Below the pieces are notes generated by a model, which searched no databases, had not been told where the DNA came from, and was given only the letters and a program-made list of their open reading frames with translations. From positions 8,516,501 to 8,580,500 of the forward strand of contig OU015669.1 in the NCBI GenBank assembly GCA_907165275.2: a stretch of DNA of 64,000 nucleotides, written 5' to 3'. The position numbers and the translations under genes are program-made. Source of the DNA: Zygaena filipendulae. Its lineage: Eukaryota > Arthropoda > Insecta > Lepidoptera > Zygaenidae. Every line of letters begins with the position of its first letter. The stretch's first letter is position 1. Positions 46,180-57,671 of this stretch are shown piece by piece.

Positions 46180-48185
46180 ATAAAATAATAGTAAATATAA
46201 ACAAAATTCGATTGATTTCGTCTATCACGCAAGGATTTCAATACATTTTTAGCCACTTTAACGAAGTCAGATTCCGGTAAACAGATCCCTCGCGAAACCC
46301 CAGAAATAATCATGTGTGTCCACTAAAACGAAGCTAATATATCCTTTGCAAATAGAAAATAAAAATCTATCGCAATAAACAAGGGATAGGATAACATCAA
46401 AGAGAGATATTCTTTTTAAACCAATACCGCGTCCGAGATGCTTAGGATTTCACTCAATTTCGTCCTTCGGTAAATTAAATTGCGTCTACTATTATGGGGG
46501 AGAGTTTTAAAGGTCTTCACATGTCCGATTTTGTATATTTCTTTTAAAATATCACGTTTCGTGGGCGTTTTTTGTTCGCCTTATTATGTGTGGACGTGGA
46601 CATGCTTGTAATAAGGGAAACCTTAGACGAGAATGGAATTTCAATAGAGCTTTTTTTTAAGGAAAAACCTACTTAGGTACTTTTTCGCTAGATTTCGGTT
46701 GGTACTGATTTGAGAATTTTATGTAAATGTATATTTATGTAATCCGAAAACCATTAACCCTATTTGTTTAAAAAATCTTAAAAAAATTATTTTACTTAAA
46801 ATTAAATAGATATTTTTAAATATTTTAGCCACTTATAAAGAAAGGGTGCAATGAAAACGCAGCATTAAAAATTCAAAACTACAGTGCTGTAAAACATTCA
46901 GAATTGCCCTTTTTTAAGTTTTTCATTCTATCTGCAATGTGTTGATTTAAGAAGTAAAATTACCTTAGAAAATAAACGTAAGAATATAGTTATTACAGCA
47001 AGTGGAATTGCACTAATGTGACCAGATCATGCGCCAAAATTTTAGTAAATGTTAAACGGAATCGTCGCCAGCGGATACTTGTATAAACCAGAGCCATCTG
47101 GATTTATATGTACAATCAACTCTTCCACACTTCCACGTACACTTTTCGTATTGTAAACGTTGAGTCACAGAACAGTAACACTGTACCTACTTGCGTTTCG
47201 CAGAACAATATCATTAACAAACATTTGCCAAACTCTCCCAATAACCTTTATTACTATCACCGCAAGGGTGAAACTCTATCGAGATAATGTTCTACGAATG
47301 ACAAGGTTATATTGGTGTTGCAACAATTAACCCCGTGAATTTGCACCAGTGTTTGCAAATGGATTGGATTGGATTGGCGATGGTGCGAAATGGTTCTTAT
47401 ACGATACATTGTTCTCAGTTATCTTTGACTAGTTTATTGAACTTCGGTTTATTATTGAACGACGGTAGCGTTTAAATATATGAGTAGTTGTTACGAGGTG
47501 CTAAAAGTTAAGGAACAGTTGGCCAAGCATTACATATATTAACGTATTAATTACTACAGGAGATTAGGTATTTTAATGAGAAAACATGATTCGCTTGAAA
47601 AAAATTCTCCAACAAGCAATTCACAAAAAATATTTACATTTCACTAAAAAACATTAAAATTCTGACCAAGTCAAATTTAATAAGAAAGACGGTAAAAGGA
47701 AAGTGTCTATAAGAAAGATAAGAAAAAAGCTATAATAGCATAGGAACCTACCTAAGGGTAACAAAACAACTATTGTATTATGCCATTGTACACAAAACGC
47801 CGGATATTACCCGTGTAAAAGTTAGTTTTCCCATTATACGAACTGTCTGGCCGGGATAAAATACATAAAATGCACACGAAGCCTGTTATTCTGATTAAAG
47901 TAATCCAGAAAGATTTTTCATAGCACACTTAGGCTCGACTTCAGTTGTTACGTTACGTTATAGTTTAGCTATAGCTTTTATCAATAACTACTGAAATACC
48001 GTGGGAATATCGGGTCTCCCTCGGGAACTGTAGGTAGACAATATTCTGATTCACTCAGGAATATTGTAGCGTCATATCAGTGACACAGTTTTTAGAATCG
48101 GTTCAGTAGTTCCAGAAATTGTTTTACTTTCATCCAAACTTAGAAAACAAACTACAAAAAACTTAACTCTTAATAAATTATTATT
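46180..48185. other. AT-rich intergenic DNA
   Basis: No supported gene. A faint repeat core lies near 47995-48030. Confidence 0.45.
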
Positions 48186-48317
48186 GTTTGTTTGTTTGTA
48201 TACTTTATTGAATATAAACAAAGTGTTTACAAATTGCTAAAATTAAATTAAGTAGGTATTTAGTTTATGCTCAAAGGCGGACTTATTCCGCGAGGGGATT
48301 TCTTCCAGTCAACAAAA
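48186..48317 (-). repeat. (CAAA)n-tailed dispersed repeat
   Basis: Third close copy: TTGTTTGTTTGTTTGTATAC, CAAAGGCGGACTTATTCCGC and TTTCTTCCAGTCAAC. Confidence 0.75.
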
Positions 48318-49107
48318 CCAACATATACTACTACTGTAGAAAGATATTATGAGAGTGTTAAAATGACTTGCTTAGCTTTTTAAAATAAAAGACAACTGAT
48401 CATTTTTGGGTATTTCTTTTCTGATGGAATATTTTATTATCTACATTATTGCTTCACTTATTTGAGCTTTTTTTGTTTTGCACAAAGGCACAACTAAATT
48501 CTGCATGTCTAGTAATTATACTAAGTGCTGTATCTGTTCGGAGGAAGCAAGCAAAAACCTAGTGATTAATAGCATCACAAGCTATCAGTCTAGACGGCTA
48601 ATGCATTCTATAGCGAACTCATTTTACTAAATAGTCTATGATGGTGGAAGGTGATGGTGCATTTCTATTGTCGATGGTCATTTCGCTGTATGGAACGAAA
48701 TACTTGATCAAAATCTAAACCCTTTCGGCAATTTCAATAATGTTATTGTGAAAGCTTTAGTTAAGCAAAATACTAAAGATTATATAAATTGTCAGAATAT
48801 TTTGTAGTTTTAACAAAGAAATTGCTAAAAATATTAATTTGCTGTGATAAAAATTTATCCAGCATTTAGATTTGCCTCCAAAATATAGGCACCACACAAA
48901 TATTAAACAAACACAAAATATAAGTTACTCTTAACAACATATAAATTTTGATGACTTTAAATAATGTAATAGGTACTTATACAAATATTTTGTACAAAAA
49001 GAAAAAAAATCATGAAAATATATGCAAGATTGAAGTAAAATCCCTTTTGTAGTGTTCACGCACACTACGGAGATACTTTGGTAGGTATCGGTTTATCACT
49101 GACTCAC

Positions 49108-49200
49108 TACTACGCCCAGATCCGAGCGCCGACGCACATCCGCCTCGCTCCGTGCCCAACAAGAGACTGCCAGTCGGTTGATGTTGACGATCTTTATATA
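49108..49200 (-). promoter_or_regulatory. Candidate TATA promoter with short 5' exon
   Basis: In reverse, TATATAAAGA (49200-49191) is followed 32 bases on by GGCAGTC (start A at 49168), a canonical insect TATA-initiator spacing. The next 61 bases lead to GTAGTA|GTGAGT, a good donor. The block is GC-rich compared with its surroundings. A second TATAAAG lies farther upstream. No downstream exon was recognised, so the gene is unknown. Confidence 0.4.
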
Positions 49201-49486
49201 CCCACACGATATTTCTTTATACCCTCTCTCGGGTACCTGTACATGAGACAATGTATTGTATCCACTTAATAGTCACAAACACTACACCTTTGATATTGTG
49301 AGACATATTTTACGTTTAACGCCTTTACAGTCAGCGGAAACTGATAGGTAACTGTAACGTTTCCGTCACGCTCTAGACTCTATAGAGTCTTAACTAAAAC
49401 CAAAATATTTTAGTATTTTAGTGTTAAAAAGTAGTTTGGTCGGATGTTGAGATCCGACCATATGCTTTTCATGTCCAGATTTCCTA

Positions 49487-52400
49487 CAAAAAAAAAACTA
49501 TAAAAGTACTAAAATTTTTCGTTAAGAACAACGTTCGTTTTTACTAACAACAATGTAAAATGTAGTTTATTAAAAAGTAGTTTTAGTGTTAAAGACCAAA
49601 ACACACACTCTTAACTTAAGACTAAAATAAAATACTAAAATATTTTAGTAGGTGAGTAGGTAGTTAGTTTAGTTTAGTTTATTTTATTTCGTACTATCAG
49701 TGTTAACAAAATGTCAAGATAAAATGTCACAGAGAATAGTACAATTGTCAAATAATAATAATAGTATGATGATACAATACAAAAATAATAATATTACAAA
49801 ATAGTAATAAAATAGAAATGTCAAGTAAATTTAATATCTAAAAATATGAATAAATTCTATTATATAGTTTTTACATAAAATTCATTTATGGAGTAATATG
49901 CTTTATCCAATAAATAGGCTTTCAATCGGCGATGAAAAGTTTTGTCATCATTTTCTTTCCGTAAATCTGCGGGAAGCTGCTCGTAATATGTAGGTCCAAT
50001 TACTCGCGGGTTTTTACTTGCTAATTTTGTTCTTCGTGATACAGTCTCAAGTTTTTCAGTATTACGAAGATTTCGCCCACCACCCGTTCGGCGTCTGAAG
50101 TCAGTCATGTTTTGTCTGACATATTTTACTACCTCAAATATGTAAAGTGAGCACAACGTCATAATTCCTTGTTGTTTAAAAAGGTTCCTACACGACTCTC
50201 TTGGCTTTACTCCCGCGACTATCCTCAGTGCACGTTTCTGAAGGACGAATACCCGTTGATGATCAGTGGAATTGCCCCACAACATAACACCGTACGCCAT
50301 CACAGAATGGAAGTGTGCAAAATATACCTGACGCATGATATTTTTTGAGACTAACGGGCATAGTCTACGTAAGGCATATGCAGCACTACTTAGTTTGGCG
50401 CAAAGAGCATGAACGTGGGATTTCCAGTTGATGTTGGAGTCTAAAGTGAATCCGAGGAAACGGCATTCGTCAGATAACGGCACAGGGCAGTCTAACGTAG
50501 GTGTAATTGAAGGTGGTCGCGCGGAAAATAGCAATAGTTTAGATTTTGCCGTATTTAATATCAGGCCGTTCACTGTGAACCAGTCGAGGAGTTGTTTGTG
50601 AGTGTTTATTATTTTTGTATTAAGTTGTTCATATGTACGTGCACTGACCACAATGGTTGTGTCATCCGCAAACAAAACAGCTAAACCATTTCTAATGAAA
50701 TTTGACAAGTCGTTAATGAAAATCAGGAATAGTGTATTCCCTAAGGATGAACCCTGAGGGATACCGATGGTGACGTCACCAGTCTTCGACCTAATTTTGC
50801 AGCAGTCTGTAGCTACTTGTACTGTTTGGGTTCTATCAGATAAGAAAGATTTTAGTAGCTTATGACAGTTATTTTGAATACCATATAATGATAATTTGTC
50901 CAGTAATAATTCTCCTTGTATAACATCAAATGCCTTAGTGAGATCACAAAATATTCCTGCAACCTTATATTTATCGTCAATACCTGTTATTATCGAATCA
51001 ATAACTTTGTGAGCTGCTGTATTTGTGGACTTATTTTTGCGATATGCAAATTGCTTTTCGGACAACAGATCGTTTTGTTCTAGATGTTCCATGATGCTTT
51101 TGGATATTAGGGACTCGATTAGTTTAGAAATACTGGGTACGATCGTAATGGGTCTATAACTATCTACCTGAGCTTTGTCACCTTTCCCTTTGAACACTGG
51201 GCAAACTCTGGTACTTTTCAACACATATGGATAAATTCCTTTTGCAAACATTTCATTAATAAATGCTACTAACATCTCAACTATGACTGGCCACACTGAT
51301 AATAAAATGTTCAATGAAATGTCATAGATGTCCAGAGTGTTTCCAGTGTGTAACATATCCATTAATAGTTTTGTCAGCATATCATTTGTTACGGTAGGTA
51401 AATAATATTCCGGAGGATTTGTAGTGCTGGAATAACGAGTTAGGTATTCAATGGCCTTTCCTTTGTTCGGTTGTAATGGTAGATTAGCTGTAATATTGAG
51501 AAAGTAGTCATTGAACTTGTCTGGGATTTGACTCGTTGTTACAATTTGACCTTGATCAATCAAACATACATTTTGGGATTTATTTTTAGGTGATATTTCG
51601 CTATTAACGACTCGCCAAACCTCTCGAGAATGGTCTTTAGTTGTCATAAATTTATAATCAATGTGGTCGCGTTTGTCACGTAGACTTGTTAATTTAATTA
51701 ATTCTGAGTAATGATGTATACATTTGTTAATCAATTCATTATCAGGGTACTGGCGTTTGATTTCGCAAAAATTATCAAACTTGCGTATAAAATCTGCTAA
51801 TGTGTCGCTTTGCCACGGTATTACCCTTTTCTTTTTAACTAGAATTTTTTTAACGGGAAAATGGATATCAATATAATATGTCAGTATAGTAATTAATTTA
51901 TTAAATTTTTCATTAAGACTAATGTCATGGTCAATAAATTTCCATTCATAATTTGCAATGTCAGTATAAAATTTATGTATTGAGTCGTCAGTAAATATCC
52001 TTTTTTTTATATATCTATTTGACCCGTTAATTTGTTGTGTGATAGGTAATAGAAACAGCTGTGCGTTGTGATCACTTATAGGTGTATCTATTTGTTCGGC
52101 AGTGACGGTATGATCCTTACAAGCAACTATCCCACAGTCCAAAGAACTCCTACACTGTGATGTTACACGCGTAGGAAACTTCACAATATTTTGCATACTA
52201 TAACTATCCAACAAGTCAGACAATCTACGTCGCTCAGAGCTGTCCGTGAGGTAATCCACATTTATATCGCCGACTAAAATATACCTTTTATTTTCGTCAA
52301 AAATTTTACTTAATAATAATTCTAAAGTGTTTAAGAACTTTTTGTAATCTCCATTTCCGGTTCTATACATACCAATAATGACTAACTTCACTTTTAACAA

Positions 52401-52634
52401 TTCAATCGCGCTAAACTCACAATGATATTCATCCGTTAGGTTTTGCAAGTCGGGTCTCGGCCGATACGAGATCCCGTGACGTGCAAATAGTGCGACGCCA
52501 CCGTGTGCGATGCGCGGACGACAGTACGCATTTGCTAATTCATAATTATTTAACCTTACGTGATGAATCTCACTGCTTTTACACCATGTTTCCGTACAAT
52601 AAAAGTAGTTTGGTCGGATGTTAAGATATGTTTT
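49487..52634 (-). mobile_element. 5'-truncated LINE insertion
   Basis: A block of about 50 bp (GTAGTTTGGTCGGATGTT..AGA, then TTTTCATGTCCAGA) flanks the LINE at 49438-49488 and 52605-52646, with a short deletion in the second copy. This may be a long target-site duplication or sequence picked up during insertion. The exact 3' end is unclear because about 170 bp lie between the (TAAAC)n run and the left block. Confidence 0.6.
49860..52634 (-). CDS. LINE ORF2 fragment: endonuclease and reverse transcriptase (924 codons)
   Basis: Jockey/CR1-like non-LTR retrotransposon polyprotein, open for 924 residues from after a TGA at 52635-52637. An ATG-free extension precedes TTG at 52448. AP-endonuclease motifs: TETW at about 14, GMYR at 88, GDINVDYL at 122, SSLDCG at 163 and SDHN at 187. 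Reverse transcriptase motifs: YRPI near 493, DLTKAFD at 564, GIPQGS at 624, FADD at 655. A C-terminal region with LWGNSTDHQR and LQKRALRI follows. The first part of the endonuclease and all of ORF1 are missing (5' truncation). The 3' side has an AT-rich UTR and (TAAAC)n-like run near 49670. No frame damage inside suggests a young copy; it cannot be autonomous. Confidence 0.9.
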   Translation of the reverse strand, partial: KTYLNIRPNYFYCTETWCKSSEIHHVRLNNYELANAYCRPRIAHGGVALFARHGISYRPRPDLQNLTDEYHCEFSAIELLKVKLVIIGMYRTGNGDYKKFLNTLELLLSKIFDENKRYILVGDINVDYLTDSSERRRLSDLLDSYSMQNIVKFPTRVTSQCRSSLDCGIVACKDHTVTAEQIDTPISDHNAQLFLLPITQQINGSNRYIKKRIFTDDSIHKFYTDIANYEWKFIDHDISLNEKFNKLITILTYYIDIHFPVKKILVKKKRVIPWQSDTLADFIRKFDNFCEIKRQYPDNELINKCIHHYSELIKLTSLRDKRDHIDYKFMTTKDHSREVWRVVNSEISPKNKSQNVCLIDQGQIVTTSQIPDKFNDYFLNITANLPLQPNKGKAIEYLTRYSSTTNPPEYYLPTVTNDMLTKLLMDMLHTGNTLDIYDISLNILLSVWPVIVEMLVAFINEMFAKGIYPYVLKSTRVCPVFKGKGDKAQVDSYRPITIVPSISKLIESLISKSIMEHLEQNDLLSEKQFAYRKNKSTNTAAHKVIDSIITGIDDKYKVAGIFCDLTKAFDVIQGELLLDKLSLYGIQNNCHKLLKSFLSDRTQTVQVATDCCKIRSKTGDVTIGIPQGSSLGNTLFLIFINDLSNFIRNGLAVLFADDTTIVVSARTYEQLNTKIINTHKQLLDWFTVNGLILNTAKSKLLLFSARPPSITPTLDCPVPLSDECRFLGFTLDSNINWKSHVHALCAKLSSAAYALRRLCPLVSKNIMRQVYFAHFHSVMAYGVMLWGNSTDHQRVFVLQKRALRIVAGVKPRESCRNLFKQQGIMTLCSLYIFEVVKYVRQNMTDFRRRTGGGRNLRNTEKLETVSRRTKLASKNPRVIGPTYYEQLPADLRKENDDKTFHRRLKAYLLDKAYYSINEFYVKTI

Positions 52635-53112
52635 TCATGTCCAGAAATATATTCTGAAATAGCGCAGATCCGCATCCAGTATTCAACTATAAATCTATGT
52701 GCAAAATGTTTACTAATTACGAAGAACAAATTGAAATTAAAATGTCGCAAAATTTATTCACAGCACACACTCGCAACAACGGCGAATGAAATTCAAAATC
52801 AAGTCAGCACAAAACAATTGCAAGTACACTGTACGTACGTGGTACGTACAAACGATTTCGTACCAATCGCAAAGTATAAAAGAAAGTAACGGAAAAAACT
52901 TAGCCGAATACAAATGAATCTATTAGTTGTGATACACAGATGTTTAGTGTATCAAATAATACATAGTCTTTTACTAAGAAAAAAAAAAAACAATTTTTAT
53001 TTTTAATCAGCTTGCCAAACAAAAAAAATACAGATTCTGTGTTTCTCTAACATATGCATTCTGCATTATATACTATGTGTGTGTATGTATGTATACTATG
53101 TTGCAGGAAAAT

Positions 53113-53436
53113 GGGCATGTTGACTAATTTTTAGTTTTTAGTCCGTCTTGTAGATTATTAAAAATATTGAACACGTATTTTTTCTTTTTTTACGTAATCA
53201 AAAAATAACGGCGATATATTGAGTTGAAATTTCGCGTGACGTCACTATTCTGACAGTTTGTATGGCGGTTTTAGCGGTTAGTGACGTCACGACCCCCTCG
53301 CCCTAAACTTTAATGCGCTTTATCTCTGTACATTTTAATTTATTTGAAAAAGCCAAAAATACGTGTCTATTGTTTTTTTTATTTTCTAACTGACGGACTA
53401 ATTAGAATTTTGATTTTCAAAAGTAGTCCACATCCC
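53113..53436 (+). mobile_element. TGACGTCA-bearing MITE, copy 4
   Basis: Closest to copy 3, with both TGACGTCA sites intact. No transposase and no long frame. Confidence 0.83.
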
Positions 53437-53999
53437 TATTGCATTGAGTCATCTGTGTATTAATGGCCGTTATGTTGTATAATGCCGAGGACACAAAATA
53501 CCACTGTTTTGTATTTGAAAGCATCTCGATGTGCTAAGTTACCACCAAATAACACAATAGGAAAAAAGCATTGTCAGATCGAGGATTATTGTTGTTGAAT
53601 CACGAGTTCCCAGGTATATTTTCGGTGCTTAAAATTATACAAAATAAAAATCACTTTAAAGATATAAAATTTTTGTTGCTCATTCATTTCCTGACTCAAA
53701 AAAAAAATGAGGTGGCATGTTTCAACTTTCCCAAGACAGTAAAACCATAAATATTGTACGAACTGTCAGTCCGTATGTATCGAACCCGATAGTCTGCCAA
53801 AAGCAAACACTACCGACTCAATCGTACTGGGGTAGTTTACATATTGTTTGCTGAAACACAAGCAAAAATGTCCGCTACATGCATGTCCAATTGTCATCCT
53901 CTTTATCTGTTTTTTTTTTTTTATAAATATAGCATTCTATTGTTACAGTATTATGTTTATGTAAACAGAAACAAATGAAATTTTTCGGAATTATGAAAA

Positions 54000-54110
54000 A
54001 ACTAGCTGTTCCTCAAGATTTCACCCGTGTTAACTTCGGAGATCCCACGGGAGTACCGGAATAAATTACCCTATTTCCTTTTGGTTACCCCTCGTACTAT
54101 TGCAAACTCA
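54000..54110 (+). repeat. Dispersed repeat, 5' half
   Basis: CTAGCTGTTCCTCAAGATTT, GAGATCCCACGGGAGTACC and TACCCTATTTCC. Confidence 0.6.
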
Positions 54111-55114
54111 CATTCGATCTATAAACTTAAATAAATAATAAAGCTAACCTACTAAATCTATTCCGTGCGTAAAGTAGTGTCTAAGTAAGTAGGCAAATAA
54201 CTCACGCATGTTTTAACATCATCTGCGTTATATATCTAAAACTAGTGAGTTTATAGATGTGTTTTATGAAATAGTGTGTTGAAAAATAATTGAACGGCTC
54301 TAAAAATTGATTAGATACCTATTTGCAAAGACATTATAAGAGAATAGACGAACAATATATTATTATTATTAATTTTTACTATGCAATCCACGTCAACGAA
54401 TATTTGCGGGGGATGATCAAAATAAAAACCAATCACATCGTTGCGACGCAATCAAATACCAGTCACCACAAAGTACATTTCAAATAGTCAATCACATCGG
54501 TTTCCGTCAAGTGGTATCTATAGATAATAGTCTCTGCTAGCCAACGGCATTTTGTTAGCATGAGATCATGTGACCGCTGCGCGGTTCAAGGGGAAAGCTT
54601 AGCGGCCGAGCGTATTGTCAATCTATTCTCTTTCAATATCTTTGCCTATTTGTACAAAAGTCATTACAGACTGTATAATAAATGCTGACGTAATGACGTA
54701 GATCGTAACCAAATGACGAATTCTGCCATTTAAAAGATATGAGATTTTATGCACAAACTTTTGGTATAACGAAAATGTTTAGCCACGATAACACTGAAGC
54801 CTTGCCGCTTTAATAACTGCCGCTGAAAAGTGCTTCGCCGATGTTAAGGATGGCGGTAGCAGTTAATGTTTAGCTTAAGAAGTTTACAGCTCATCATATT
54901 TTGACGACTGCTTAAATCTTGTGATGTTTCGTTAATCACAAATGGGGTGTGTGGTGGTGTTTTGTTTTATACTCTTGCTCGTAGACGACAAGGGTCCTAC
55001 CGCCAAGATTTGAAACAGCAACGTTATTAGCACGCTGTCTGTAAATTCGAAATTGCTTAAGTTTTTTTTTTAATGTAGGTAAGTTTGTATAGCATCGTTG
55101 CTTGTTGTTATCTT

Positions 55115-55298
55115 AATATATATAAATCACGTGTCACGTTGTTTGTCCGCGATGGACTCCGAAACTACTGAACGGATTTTGATAAAATTTAGTAACCATA
55201 TAATATGGTCCAACTTAAAAGATAGGTGAGTTTTCATCCCGGAATTCCCGCGGGAACTCCGAAATTACCGCGAGTGAAACCGCGGGGGACAGCTAGTA
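55115..55298 (-). repeat. Dispersed repeat, reverse member of head-to-head pair
   Basis: TGTCCGCGATGGACTCCG, CCCGGAATTCCCGCGGGAAC and GTGAAACCGCGGGGGACAGC, ending CTAGTATATGTATACTAACTAG where the next copy starts. Confidence 0.8.
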
Positions 55299-55308
55299 TA
55301 TGTATACT

Positions 55309-55533
55309 AACTAGCTGTCCCACGCAGTTTCATCCACGGTAATTTGGGAGTTTTTGTAGTAATTTCGGGATATAAAGTATCCTATGTCATTCAGGACTAC
55401 CGTATAGCTTCCTACAAATGAAAGAATATCTGGATTATTATCTGAATGTAGGAAATCCCTGGATCTCCAGAGATTATCTCCTGCAACGTCACAAACAAAC
55501 TTTACTTCTTTATAATATTAGTATAGATAACGT
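55309..55533 (+). repeat. Dispersed repeat, forward member of head-to-head pair
   Basis: CTAGCTGTCCCACGCAGTTT, GGGATATAAAGTATCCTATG and CTTTATAATATTAGTATAG. Shares its middle with 12102-12235. Confidence 0.75.
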
Positions 55534-55774
55534 ATTTTGCATTTCCAGTCATCACTTTTAACAGACTATAAAAAACTTTAATTTTAAAATTCTGGTGTTT
55601 TGTACTACCTACTTGTGATTGTCATTTGTTTTGTGATCTAAAAAAAACTATTACTTATTTATTTTTAATGGAATAGCCTTATGTCGTATTCTTAAACCTA
55701 AAGTACTTATAACTACATAAGTAGCCGTTTTCTATACTTCAAAATTCGGGAACTTCAAAAGTGAGGTGTGATGT

Positions 55775-55848
55775 TTCAGTGCTTAAAAAGAGTTCGCGAG
55801 CATTACGAAATTATCTCGGGTGAAACCGCGGGCACAACAGCTAGTATT
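55775..55848 (-). repeat. Dispersed repeat, 5' end only
   Basis: TCGGGTGAAACCGCGGGCAC then AACAGCTAGT. Confidence 0.6.
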
Positions 55849-56105
55849 TGATTACTGTGGGCTCAAGAGACGCCGTTGAAAGTTCAAACACGTAATAATT
55901 ACTTTAATACAGCGTTAAACCGAGCATGTGTCTTCTGATAAAATTAACGGTGCGTCGTTTAACGGCGGAGTAACGCGAGATTTAACGGATGTTTTAATAA
56001 TAAAAGGTTTTAGGTGCCACGTGCGGAGTAGGTACGTACTAACGAGTTTTGTGTTTATTGTTTAGGGAGTGTTGATTATATAATCGTAATACGAGTAAAT
56101 ATAAA

Positions 56106-56420
56106 TGACTAGCTGTTCCTTGCGGTTTCACCCGCGGTAATTTTCCCAATTCCCGCAGGAATTCCGAGATAAAAGTACTCTATATCTTTTTCTGTACCCC
56201 TGACATGTATGTCAAATTTCATGATGATCCGTTGAGCCGTTGAGGCGTGAAAGAAACAAACTAACATTTGTGATAACAAACTAACATTTATTTATTTATT
56301 AAATTTAGTCAAATTACAATTATTTTACTAGTCATCTTATCTAGATATATCATATTATATAAGTCGGTAGGTACACTATAACAAACAAAGTCACTTTCAC
56401 ATTTATAATAGTAAGGACTT
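56106..56420 (+). repeat. Dispersed repeat interrupted by AT-rich insertion
   Basis: CTAGCTGTTCCTTGCGGTTT, CCGAGATAAAAGTACTCTA and AATTTCATGATGATCCGTTG, then a duplicated AACAAACTAACATT around an insertion (about 56277-56390), with the tail CTTTCACATTTATAATAG. The repeated motif looks like a target duplication. Confidence 0.65.
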
Positions 56421-57279
56421 TGTATATAATTTCACCTATTTCAATATCGGGATCCCTTCGGGAACTCATCGTATAACTATAAACAGTATATCTTCTTCTA
56501 AAATCTAAATTACTCGAATGTGAGTTTGTTTGTTCGTTACGCTTTGACTACGCGATCGATCATCACATACCTATGTACAATATACATGGGAACAGGTAGC
56601 AAATACATAATGTATTTCATGCTCGCGTCATCCAAAGCCTTTTTACCGCTAAAATGTTCTGCCACTGGAACATCCGATTAAAATCCGGATCCGACATTCG
56701 ACAAGTGGGAACGGGCTGTTAGTCGGACTTAAAGAAGTTTTACGTCAAAAAAGAATTAATAACTTCGCATCAGATTCACAATTATAAAATTCCTTCAGAT
56801 TCAAAGAGCATGGTAATTATTTATTAAAAATTCTTAACAGGCGACATAACAGGACATCATTGATGATTTGCGAAGCGGCGGCGCGTGACGCGCTCAAAGA
56901 GACCTCTCCCTTTGACGTGCCCTCATTAGAACGTGTCATTTTTATTTTTTAATTTCGGCCAGTGTGAAAATAAGGCTTAACATTTTAATTGTTTTTCTTT
57001 TTTTTGAGTGTTCCGGAAAATTAAGGTCAATTTGACGGGTGACATCATCCGGATTATTTTTGAATTAAGAAGGATTATTATTGAATGTTTGAATGTAGGC
57101 ACATGCCTATGGCAAAATGACAGTTTTCAGGAGACGTTAAATAAAATAAACATATTTTTTATACTACTGTAATCTAAACGTTTAAGTAAAATTTAAGCGT
57201 CTGTAATTCCATATTAACAGTTTTTCACTAAATGCATATGAAATACGGTACCTACTAACTTAAATTTAAAAAATTAAAA

Positions 57280-57474
57280 ATTTTCTCTGTCTATCTGTCT
57301 GTTGGTTCTGGCTAATCTCTGAAACGGCTGGACCAATTATAACGGGAATTTTACTGACAATTAGCTGATGTTATAAGGAGTAACTTAGGTTACTTTTTTT
57401 TTTGGAAAGAAAAACATAGTTTCTGCGGGAATTCCAATACTCATGCGGGTTGACCCGCGGGGCACAGCTAATGG
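57280..57474 (-). repeat. Dispersed repeat just downstream of the receptor gene
   Basis: TCTGAAACGGCTGGACCAAT, TTTCTGCGGGAATTCCAATA and CCGCGGGGCACAGCTAATG. It begins about 30 bp after the receptor stop codon, so the 3' UTR may end in it. Confidence 0.65.
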
Positions 57475-57501
57475 TGAATATGAATAAACCTCGATTAGTT
57501 T

Positions 57502-57671
57502 TTAATACAAATGAGTAAAATTAATTAAAACAATGACGTAAGTTGTACACAAATTAACGAGTTCTAGAGGCAAGGTGGCGTTAATGGGCATGATTCTCCA
57601 TATTTTATAACGGAAATTTCTTATTTCTATGTATTTTAAAAAAGTTTCAATATTTTTTTTGACTGGATCAT
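57502..57671 (-). CDS. Gustatory receptor exon 4 with C-terminal signature (residues 310-365)
   Basis: The acceptor is a strong pyrimidine tract, TTTTTTTCTTTTTCAG. The first two bases (AT) complete the split codon to D. The exon reads an IETFLKYIEIRNFRYKIW stretch, then PINATLPLELVNL and CTTYVIVLINF, then THLY and TAA. This is the diagnostic last exon of insect Grs, with N in place of the usual Q in TYhhhhhQF. No polyadenylation signal is obvious before the next dispersed repeat; a minus-strand AATAAA occurs near 56945. Confidence 0.85.

Noticed and set aside
52556..52889. ORFs on both strands upstream of the LINE
   Set aside because: No endonuclease similarity beyond the block shared with 49434-49488; no support for a host gene. 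A frameshifted LINE N-terminus cannot be excluded.
55580..55625. Plus-strand reading TTYL.. resembling a gustatory receptor C-terminus
   Set aside because: A stop follows at once and the upstream sequence has no matching exon features; probably chance.
56870..56940. GC-rich stretch reading about 40 codons in reverse downstream of the receptor
   Set aside because: Not like a receptor exon and without splice signals; the last receptor exon was found at 57671-57502 instead.
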